Positions 7,193 to 12,084 of a DNA stretch of 12,084 nt are shown here, one piece after another. A model generated the notes under the pieces. It had not been told where the DNA came from. It ran no database searches and worked only from the letters and a program-made list of their open reading frames with translations. The stretch is from NCBI GenBank assembly GCA_947088135.1, contig CAMUFJ010000042.1, forward strand, positions 1-12,084, read 5' to 3'. A program made the position numbers and the translations under genes. Positions within the stretch are counted from its first letter, which is position 1, and the number at the start of each line of letters is the position of its first letter. Source of the DNA: an uncultured Clostridia bacterium (GTDB lineage Bacteria; Bacillota; Clostridia; Christensenellales; Borkfalkiaceae).

Positions 7193-7272
7193 TTCCTATC
7201 CCCTGCCCTCGGCGGGGGACACAGGGGGTGGCGCTCTCGGCTTCCCCCAAGGGGAAGGCATGAAGAAACATT

Positions 7273-7312
7273 AAAAAAATCAAGGGCACTGCGATGAATC
7301 GCAATGCCCTTG
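7273..7312 (-). terminator. Rho-independent terminator of the minus-strand metallopeptidase unit
   Basis: On the minus strand a 14-bp stem (arms 7281-7294 and 7299-7312, loop 7295-7298) is followed by A and seven T (complement of 7273-7279). The single imperfect pair is a G-U wobble only in the minus-strand RNA, which supports this orientation. It lies 22 nt past the metallopeptidase stop codon. Confidence 0.92.
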
Positions 7313-7334
7313 TTGTGTGGTTTATTGAGCTGAA

Positions 7335-8834
7335 TTAGCCGAAATATGAGTAAGTTACGTTCGTAACTACATTAGAATTATTGTTCACATAATTGCTTAA
7401 AATTCTCCCCGTCCTATCTTTGACTTTATCGTATATATCACGCGAAAGACGAATCGTGATTTTACACGAACCCCCGTTGATTCCGCCGATATCACCCATT
7501 CCCGCAAACCCTCCGACCGTTTGGTTATAACACGTAATACTGCCGCCATTCACAACGCAATTATTGATATTCGTTCTGCTCGCCGACCCTGCAATCCCGC
7601 CAATCAACACATTGTTAAATTGTGCTATGGTAATTGTAGGACTACTAATCGTTACCGATGAAATATCAGCAACCGCTTCAATATACCCCGCTAGCGTTCC
7701 AACTAATAACTGATTCGGATATGACACCGAGCCATCGGTAGAAATCGAGCAATTTTTCAATTCAAGATTTTTAACAACCCCTCCCGATCCGATATACCCG
7801 AACAGTCCGAATTTACCCAATAATTTCGGCATATCTAAAACAGCTTGCGTAATCATCGTACTATAAGTGACAGAATGCCCGTTCCCGTCGAATTGCCCCG
7901 TATACTTACTGGCAAACGGTATCCAGTTTTCATTCGTTAGAGCGATATCTGTCATAAGCTTATACGAATAAGGTAAGATTTTTAAACTACCCGACTTTGT
8001 ATATGCCATTCCTATATTGCGGAATTGGCTTTCGTTTCGAATGAGATAGGGGTCTTCCTTCGTTCCCGTCCCGCCGCCAAACAAACCGGAAACTTGAATA
8101 TCGCCCTCCTCGACGACTTTATAACATTTAACGCACTTTAACCAATTTTGACTCGCCGACGACACCATGGGCTCATACTGATGCGCACAATAGTTGGTAT
8201 TCACAACAGGCTGACTGCTTGAAATGGAGGAAGTCCGACTATCAATTCTATCGCAATAAAAACATATATGTAAATATTGACTGCCCTGCTTTACGTACCG
8301 CATAAAATGGCTGTCTTTACACACGTGCCGTCCCGTCATCACCGCTACCCCTTGAATATCGGGATAGGTAATAGCTTTCGATAAAGTAGCCGTCGTGGTA
8401 CCGCGAGAATAGCCCATAAGAGTTTTATGGGTACCATATTTGCTTACACCCGAGAGCGTATCCAAATCGGTTAACCCCAAGGCATGACCGAATTCATGAA
8501 CTATCGTATCAATGTTATAACCGTATCTCTCCCCATAGTAAGTTGCATCATAATTTACTTCAATTTTTCCACTATGCCAAAACAAACCAACCGAGCCACT
8601 ATAACTTTCGCCTTTATACTTTTCCGACATATCACACTGCGAAACTTCGATAACATCTTTATTGTTGATTTTATTTGGCTTTGAAGTTGTATTTGGAGCG
8701 ACCTCGTAAATATTAACGATTTGCCCTGTTCCATCATGCATATGTATACCATTCCACATCGCCGTTTGTGCGCGGATATCTGCAAGCATTTGCGTTCTAT
8801 GCGCTGAATTTGAAATTTGGTTTAAAGTACTCAT
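7335..8834 (-). CDS. Metzincin-like zinc metallopeptidase with Cys knuckles and GLUG-type repeats (catalytic part, downstream of an in-frame TAG)
   Basis: From the first ATG after an in-frame TAG, this frame codes 499 residues. The catalytic signature HEFGHALGLTD (residues 113-123, codons 8498-8466) has the HExxHxxGxxD zinc-binding form. LMGYS follows about 20 residues later and fits the Met-turn of metzincins. Before it, ADIRAQTAMWN resembles the first helix of matrixin-like domains. Next come two C..H/C..C pairs (HICFYC, KCVKC) like those of clostridial surface proteins. The C-terminal half has glycine-rich repeats of GLUG type (GLFGYIGSGG, VGTLAGYI, IGGIAGS, VGGFAGMG). No signal peptide and no ribosome binding site precede the ATG at 8834. 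The segment coded by 8841-9206, in the same frame, supplies a hydrophobic export segment, so both are probably one 623-codon gene. A secreted protease is inferred; the substrate is unknown. The sequence is more AT-rich than the flanking genes. Stop TAA, then a strong terminator. Confidence 0.75.
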   Translation of the reverse strand: MSTLNQISNSAHRTQMLADIRAQTAMWNGIHMHDGTGQIVNIYEVAPNTTSKPNKINNKDVIEVSQCDMSEKYKGESYSGSVGLFWHSGKIEVNYDATYYGERYGYNIDTIVHEFGHALGLTDLDTLSGVSKYGTHKTLMGYSRGTTTATLSKAITYPDIQGVAVMTGRHVCKDSHFMRYVKQGSQYLHICFYCDRIDSRTSSISSSQPVVNTNYCAHQYEPMVSSASQNWLKCVKCYKVVEEGDIQVSGLFGGGTGTKEDPYLIRNESQFRNIGMAYTKSGSLKILPYSYKLMTDIALTNENWIPFASKYTGQFDGNGHSVTYSTMITQAVLDMPKLLGKFGLFGYIGSGGVVKNLELKNCSISTDGSVSYPNQLLVGTLAGYIEAVADISSVTISSPTITIAQFNNVLIGGIAGSASRTNINNCVVNGGSITCYNQTVGGFAGMGDIGGINGGSCKITIRLSRDIYDKVKDRTGRILSNYVNNNSNVVTNVTYSYFG

Positions 8835-8840
8835 ATTGAT

Positions 8841-8843
8841 CTA
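8841..8843 (-). other. In-frame amber (TAG) codon interrupting the metallopeptidase gene
   Basis: On the minus strand the reading ...ATA CCG TAT TAG ATC AAT ATG... shows that the export segment and the catalytic part share one frame, separated only by TAG. The break falls where matrixin-like domains have their first beta strand (EIPY, stop, IN), not between domains. None of the nine other stop codons in the window is TAG; they are TGA or TAA. Confidence 0.9.
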
Positions 8844-9206
8844 ATACGGTATTTCCGTCGTTCCGTAGTTATATCCGCTTGACGCGTAATTTCGGCAACC
8901 TCGATCTAATAACGTTGTCCCGCCGTACACCCGACCAACCCCATGGGTTTTACAATAATCAACACAAGAATTTTTACCGTCCAAACTTAGAGGCGAAACT
9001 CCCGAATTTTCCGAGAAACAGCCTATCTCAACACCGTCTGCTATATCGGAGTTCACAACGCTTTCCGTCTTTTCTTCAACTATACTACCAACAGAAAATG
9101 CGACGGAATTCAACTTCATTATTCCTGAAAACACTGCAACCATCGAAAATAAAAATAAAACAATTATAATTAAGATGACATATCTATTTCTACAACTTTT
9201 TTTCAT
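8841..9206 (-). CDS. N-terminal export/pro-segment of the interrupted metallopeptidase
   Basis: This 121-residue stretch opens with a basic N-terminus (MKKSCRNRY) and a strongly hydrophobic helix (VILIIIVLFLFSMVAVFSGI, about residues 10-29). That is a signal peptide or signal anchor. A polar stretch with Ser, Glu and Asp follows, then a cysteine-containing segment (CVDYCKTHGVGRVYGG, RGCRNYASSGYNYG). It ends at TAG, and the same frame continues directly into the metallopeptidase, so I read it as the front end of that gene and not as an independent protein. The start ATG at 9204-9206 has only a modest AAAGG site, 12 nt upstream. It lies 24 nt after the stop of the lipoprotein gene, so both are probably on one transcript. 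If the TAG is a true stop, only this short, probably inactive product is made. Confidence 0.65.
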   Translation of the reverse strand: MKKSCRNRYVILIIIVLFLFSMVAVFSGIMKLNSVAFSVGSIVEEKTESVVNSDIADGVEIGCFSENSGVSPLSLDGKNSCVDYCKTHGVGRVYGGTTLLDRGCRNYASSGYNYGTTEIPY

Positions 9207-9230
9207 GATAAATTTCTACCTTTTTCATTA

Positions 9231-9839
9231 TTATTCAAACACTTTCGAATTCCAAATGATAATTTCCTTCGCGCTATTGCCATAAAAAGTTAAATCCTCT
9301 AAGCGATATGCAAGTCGAATAAACGTTTCCGGTGGATCTCCGCACATTCCGTCTGTAATCACCTCTTCGTACATGACTACGGCAACACAATCACCATACT
9401 CACCGTAATATCCTGCACAGCCTATTTTATCAAACCCTACTTGGCTCGAAATATATTTTTTGTAGCAATATTTCATCTTCGTTAAGTTTTCATGCGTAAA
9501 CTTCTCAAAGCTTTCCGGTTTGGGAATAAACTCTGCCTCGGGGCACGGCACATATTCGATAACCTCGCCGTTTTCATCTTGAAATTGCATCACCTCATAA
9601 AAATGGCTGTCATTTTGTCCATTGTAGTAATAAGCAATATTTTTCAAATCGTCGTGCGTGATCCAACCCGCTTTATACGCATCTTCTAACGACTTGAACG
9701 AACCGATATCCGCCGGTATTTCTTCTTTCGGAGGCTCCTCCGTTTCGGGAACGGAGGAGCCTTGATCGCACCCCACAAGTCCCGCGCACGTCGCAATCAT
9801 CATAACCGTTGCTAAAAAAACTATAAAAAGTTTTTTCAT
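9231..9839 (-). CDS. Putative lipoprotein of unknown function
   Basis: The 202-residue protein starts with a lipoprotein signal: MKK, a hydrophobic stretch (LFIVFLATVMMIATCAG) and the lipobox LVGC, so Cys24 should be lipid-modified and the protein held on the outer face of the membrane. A Glu/Pro-rich linker follows (PETEEPPKEEIPADIG). A short helical motif comes next (SLEDAYKAGWITHDDLKNIAYYYN), of a kind I associate with uncharacterised clostridial lipoproteins. The rest (about 60-202) is a compact-looking domain with several Cys, Tyr and Phe and no catalytic motif I can name. AGGAGGGGG (complement of 9842-9850) sets the start, and a consensus promoter lies just upstream. It is the first gene of an AT-rich unit with the interrupted metallopeptidase, 24 nt away. 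A joint role at the cell surface is only an inference. Confidence 0.85.
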   Translation of the reverse strand: MKKLFIVFLATVMMIATCAGLVGCDQGSSVPETEEPPKEEIPADIGSFKSLEDAYKAGWITHDDLKNIAYYYNGQNDSHFYEVMQFQDENGEVIEYVPCPEAEFIPKPESFEKFTHENLTKMKYCYKKYISSQVGFDKIGCAGYYGEYGDCVAVVMYEEVITDGMCGDPPETFIRLAYRLEDLTFYGNSAKEIIIWNSKVFE

Positions 9840-9870
9840 TTCCCCCTCCTTCTTTTTATTTTATACTAAC

Positions 9871-9899
9871 AGTATATATTATATTGATTATTTTGTCAA
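9871..9899 (-). promoter_or_regulatory. Sigma-A-type promoter of the lipoprotein-metallopeptidase unit
   Basis: On the minus strand TTGACA (complement of 9894-9899) and TATACT (complement of 9871-9876) are separated by 17 nt. A- and T-tracts upstream of the -35 box (about 9908-9927) could act as an UP element. An inverted repeat TATACT-AAC-AGTATA (9862-9876) overlaps the -10 box and the predicted start of transcription; it is a possible repressor site. Confidence 0.85.
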
Positions 9900-9983
9900 T
9901 ACTCCTGAAAAAAATTTTTATTTTTTGTTTGGAAGTCACCTATCTGAAAAATAATGGAAATGTCATTCCGCCCCGTCATCATC

Positions 9984-10036
9984 AATATACAACACAAACG
10001 CACGGCGGATTCCGTCGTGCGTTTGTGTTGTATATT
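9984..10036. repeat. 25-bp-arm inverted repeat downstream of the YpeB-like gene
   Basis: Arms 9984-10008 and 10012-10036 match at 24 of 25 positions around the loop ATT, starting 5 nt past the ypeB stop codon. The odd pair would be G-U in a plus-strand RNA and A-C in the minus-strand RNA. No T-run follows on the minus strand, so it is not a standard terminator although its place suggests a 3'-end hairpin for ypeB. The rest of the 200-bp spacer (9840-10041) holds the promoter described above and A/T-rich DNA, and I see no gene in it. Confidence 0.85.
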
Positions 10037-10041
10037 ACATC

Positions 10042-12024
10042 TTATCTCAAATATCTGCCCTGCAAGCCGTTGCGGACGATGAACACTTCTTCCTCTTCCC
10101 CCGTTTGGGCGTTGAGGTAAATCACGTATTCGTCCTCGCCGTAGGTGCAAAGGTACTCGTAAGCAAGCACTTCCTCGCCGTCTACGGGGATAAGCGCAAG
10201 TCTGCCGCCCTCCGCTTCGACGCCGCTAAGCATTTCTCTTACCTCTGCTTCGGAAAGTCCGGCGCTCAAATCGCGGTCGGTATAGTTGAGCAAATACCCT
10301 TTCGCGTCCACGCCGACGACTCTGCCCTTGGATTCGCATACGCGCACCCGAATCATATCGGGATAGCCGAGCACGCCGTCGTCGAAGCTCACGTACGTGA
10401 TGTCGGCAACCATGCCCGCGTCGGACAGCCAAACCGCTTCCACGTTCTCGATGCCGATCGACTTCAAGAACTCGCGCGCCAACGAATCGCAACCTTCAAC
10501 GGTGAAGTTCTTTTGTTCGCAAGCTTCGTACAAATCGAAGAACGCAAGCTTTCCGCCGTTTTTCGTGACCTGCGCGAACAGCTCCACGCCGCTCTCGTCG
10601 GTCATGACGAAGTTATAGCAATTCATGTCGCGTCCCGCAGTTTCGCCCGTGTACTGCACTTCGCTGAGGTGATAACCCTGCAAGTAACCGCGAAGCAATT
10701 CTTCGGCGCGCGCCGAGCTCACTTCCTCCAAACCGGAAAGACGGTTTTCCTGCACGTTGCCCTCGCCCGAGAAAGGCGCGTCCACGATTTCCTCGGGGCT
10801 CTCCTTGCTCGTCTGACCCATCTCGCCGAACTTTTGGGAAACGCTTCCCTCTGCGCCCTTCAAGAAGGCGCGGAGCTCGCCCTGCTCGACGTTGAGCACG
10901 AGCTCGTTGAGTTCACGGCAGAGCTTATCGTTCACGTTGTAAAGGTAGATCAAGGTGTTGCGCTCCGTTTCGGTGAGCGTATGCCCCGCCGCGAGCTTGC
11001 CCAAAAGTCTGCGCGCATAGGCGTTCGTTTTGTTGACGAAGGCGGAAATATCCGTACCCGTCGCCGCGTCTACGGGAATGCGCTCCAACGCGCTTTCCAA
11101 GAGCGCGCTGTCTACAAGCACGTTCGTAAGGAGCTTGCGCTGTTCGTTGCTGCCCGAAGATACGCGCAGTTTGGAAAGATTGTTGTCCATATCCTCGGAA
11201 ACGGACAGCATTTCGTAGAGGGTAGCACGATAGCCGTTCTCCTCCGCTACGTTCATATCGTTCATGCGGAAGCCGCCCGCCGTTACCACGGTAGCAAGCG
11301 CCAAGCATACGACGCCGAGCGAGATGACCGCCGCCAACCAACCGCCGAACCCTGCCGTGCGGTTTTTGCGTTGCGTCTTGTGTTCGCGCTTGTTTTTCTT
11401 ATTCTCCGACTTGCGGACGCGCGCCGCCTCGCGCGCCTTAGCGCGCTCCTCTCTCGCCCTGTCGTGCGATTCGCGCTTCTTCGCCTTTAACGCGAGCCGT
11501 TCTTTCTTCTCGCGGGCAATGCGCTTCTGCTTTTCCGCCTTGCTCTCGTTTTTGAGCATCTCGCGGCGGGCGATCTTCTCCGCCTTGCGTTCGACGCGCT
11601 TTTCTTTGAGCGCCGCCTTTTTATCGATGAGGCTTTGCTTGCGCTCGGCTTTTTTCTTCGCGATCATTTCCTTCTTGGCGAGCTTCTTCTCCTGCAAACG
11701 CGCTTTCTTTTCGAGCTTCTTCTGTTTGAGCTCGGCGCGCTTCATGAGCTTTTTCTCCTTGCGCTCCGCCTTCTTTTTGGCGGCTTCCAAACGCTTTTCC
11801 GCCGCCGCCTTTTCTTGCTTTACCGCCTTTTGCACGCGCACTTCTTTCTTGGCGGGCGCGCTCTTCTTAGCGTTTTTCGTTACGCTCTTGTTTGCGCTTT
11901 TCTTTGCAGGCTTGCGCGTTTTGGAGGCAGTGCCCGCCGCTTCCGCTTGCAGTTTCTGCTCCTGTTCCACGCGCTCCACCTTTTTCGCGCCGCTCGATAC
12001 GTTTTTACCGATTTTCTTTTCCAT
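10042..12024 (-). CDS. ypeB: YpeB-like spore germination protein with long basic N-terminal extension
   Basis: YpeB is made in the forespore and is needed for the presence and control of the cortex-lytic enzyme SleB. This 660-residue protein has one membrane helix at about 229-251 (WLAAVISLGVVCLALATVV), then a helical domain (about 255-400: GYRATLYEMLSVSEDMDNNLSKLRV, with TLIYLYNVNDKLCRELNEL). It ends in PepSY-like segments (about 470-640), for example ARAEELLRGYL and GVDAKGYLLNY. From the helix on, length and order match YpeB proteins of about 450 residues. The first 220 residues are an unusual, very Lys/Arg/Glu/Ala-rich stretch (KKKAERKEKKLMKRAELK) predicted to be a long charged helix or coiled coil. 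AAGGAGGAG (12027-12035) sets the start, overlapping the stop of the upstream probable sleB, so translation is likely coupled. Assignment rests on domain order and on that neighbour. Confidence 0.82.
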   Translation of the reverse strand: MEKKIGKNVSSGAKKVERVEQEQKLQAEAAGTASKTRKPAKKSANKSVTKNAKKSAPAKKEVRVQKAVKQEKAAAEKRLEAAKKKAERKEKKLMKRAELKQKKLEKKARLQEKKLAKKEMIAKKKAERKQSLIDKKAALKEKRVERKAEKIARREMLKNESKAEKQKRIAREKKERLALKAKKRESHDRAREERAKAREAARVRKSENKKNKREHKTQRKNRTAGFGGWLAAVISLGVVCLALATVVTAGGFRMNDMNVAEENGYRATLYEMLSVSEDMDNNLSKLRVSSGSNEQRKLLTNVLVDSALLESALERIPVDAATGTDISAFVNKTNAYARRLLGKLAAGHTLTETERNTLIYLYNVNDKLCRELNELVLNVEQGELRAFLKGAEGSVSQKFGEMGQTSKESPEEIVDAPFSGEGNVQENRLSGLEEVSSARAEELLRGYLQGYHLSEVQYTGETAGRDMNCYNFVMTDESGVELFAQVTKNGGKLAFFDLYEACEQKNFTVEGCDSLAREFLKSIGIENVEAVWLSDAGMVADITYVSFDDGVLGYPDMIRVRVCESKGRVVGVDAKGYLLNYTDRDLSAGLSEAEVREMLSGVEAEGGRLALIPVDGEEVLAYEYLCTYGEDEYVIYLNAQTGEEEEVFIVRNGLQGRYLR

Positions 12025-12033
12025 ATCTCCTCC

Positions 12034-12084
12034 TTAAATGGCAAATACGTGTTTGCCGATGACCGTCACCGTCTGACGGTTGAA
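12034..12084 (-). CDS. sleB: C-terminal end of probable spore cortex-lytic enzyme SleB (cut by window edge)
   Basis: The minus strand from the window edge is open for 16 codons ending in TAA (complement of 12034-12036) and reads FNRQTVTVIGKHVFAI. The ending IG(N/K)HVF is what I recall from SleB/CwlJ-type cell wall hydrolases, and sleB normally lies directly upstream of ypeB in spore formers, as here (9-nt gap). These enzymes cut spore cortex peptidoglycan containing muramic-delta-lactam during germination. With only 16 residues visible the call depends on the ending plus the neighbour. Another cotranscribed gene cannot be excluded. Confidence 0.6.
   Translation of the reverse strand, partial: FNRQTVTVIGKHVFAI

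Larger units (their letters stand above)
6780..7260. repeat. Gene-free mosaic of palindromic and tandem intergenic repeats
   Basis: This stretch between the rpsR terminator and the next gene holds no convincing gene. It is packed with short dyads. Related GTCAT(T/C)CT-type units lie at 6807-6838, 6978-7016 and 7033-7070, with an inverted copy at 7086-7119. A GTCACCTGCGGCGAC unit with a GCTCCC/GGGAGC hairpin lies at 6887-6932. Perfect or near-perfect small palindromes lie at 6838-6852, 6940-6955, 7170-7192 and 7241-7257. The make-up resembles REP/BIME-like dispersed elements seen in intergenic DNA of many bacteria; that family assignment is by architecture only. Frames that happen to stay open here have repeat-like, low-information sequence. 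Confidence 0.75.

Noticed and set aside
6780..7320. CRISPR array or attachment site in the repeat region
   Set aside because: The repeats are palindromic, diverged and unequally spaced with no unique equal-length spacers, and there is no cas, integrase or transposase gene in the window.
8832..8834. ATG as an independent start of the metallopeptidase
   Set aside because: No ribosome binding site lies upstream, the product would lack a signal peptide, and the preceding codons in the same frame continue a plausible catalytic domain. It is kept only as the conservative boundary of the open frame.
10105..11490. Long open frame of 461 codons on the + strand, antisense to the YpeB-like gene
   Set aside because: It is a shadow of a GC-rich, Lys/Glu-rich coding region. 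It lacks a ribosome binding site and recognisable domains, whereas the opposite strand has the operon context.

Overview
The window looks like chromosomal DNA of an endospore-forming, Firmicutes/Clostridia-type bacterium, probably an uncultured gut lineage. Three things point that way: a SleB/YpeB germination pair at the right edge, the rpsF-ssb-rpsR operon in its usual order with strong GGAGG-type ribosome binding sites, and very regular TTGNNN-17-TATNNT promoters. Most genes are fairly GC-rich. Positions 7335-9839, and the spacer up to about 9960, are clearly more AT-rich.

Left part, + strand. The C-terminal portion of a CCA-adding/poly(A)-polymerase-type tRNA nucleotidyltransferase (1-1127) is followed 9 nt later by an RmuC-family protein (1137-2300). 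A promoter at 2380-2408 then drives a 966-residue membrane-anchored protein of unknown function (2536-5436). It has a Tyr/Gly-rich cytoplasmic tail, one membrane helix and exact-length 36-residue tandem repeats. Another consensus promoter (5501-5529) and a short leader hairpin that resembles the S6:S18 autoregulatory motif precede rpsF (5593-5883), ssb (5886-6320) and rpsR (6363-6695). A textbook terminator (6707-6737) closes that operon.

Middle. Positions about 6780-7260 hold no gene but a dense mosaic of palindromic and tandem intergenic repeats. Beyond it lies an AT-rich minus-strand accessory unit, read right to left: promoter 9871-9899, a lipoprotein of unknown function (9231-9839), then a secreted metzincin-like metallopeptidase with GLUG-type repeats. 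The peptidase frame is cut by one in-frame TAG (8841-8843) into an N-terminal export segment (8841-9206) and the catalytic part (7335-8834). The downstream ATG has no ribosome binding site. This is the most unusual object in the window: a fresh pseudogene, a read-through or recoded amber codon, or a sequence error. The unit ends with a strong minus-strand terminator (7273-7312).

Right part, minus strand. The last 16 codons of a probable sleB (12034-12084) sit 9 nt upstream of a YpeB-like gene (10042-12024). Its product carries a roughly 220-residue, extremely Lys/Arg/Glu-rich N-terminal extension ahead of the membrane helix. A 25-bp-arm hairpin (9984-10036) follows this gene.

Taken together, the window mixes housekeeping functions (tRNA end maturation, a nuclease-like genome-maintenance protein, ribosome and SSB) and spore germination with one accessory secreted-protein unit beside a repeat cluster. 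I see no mobile-element gene, CRISPR array, rRNA or tRNA.
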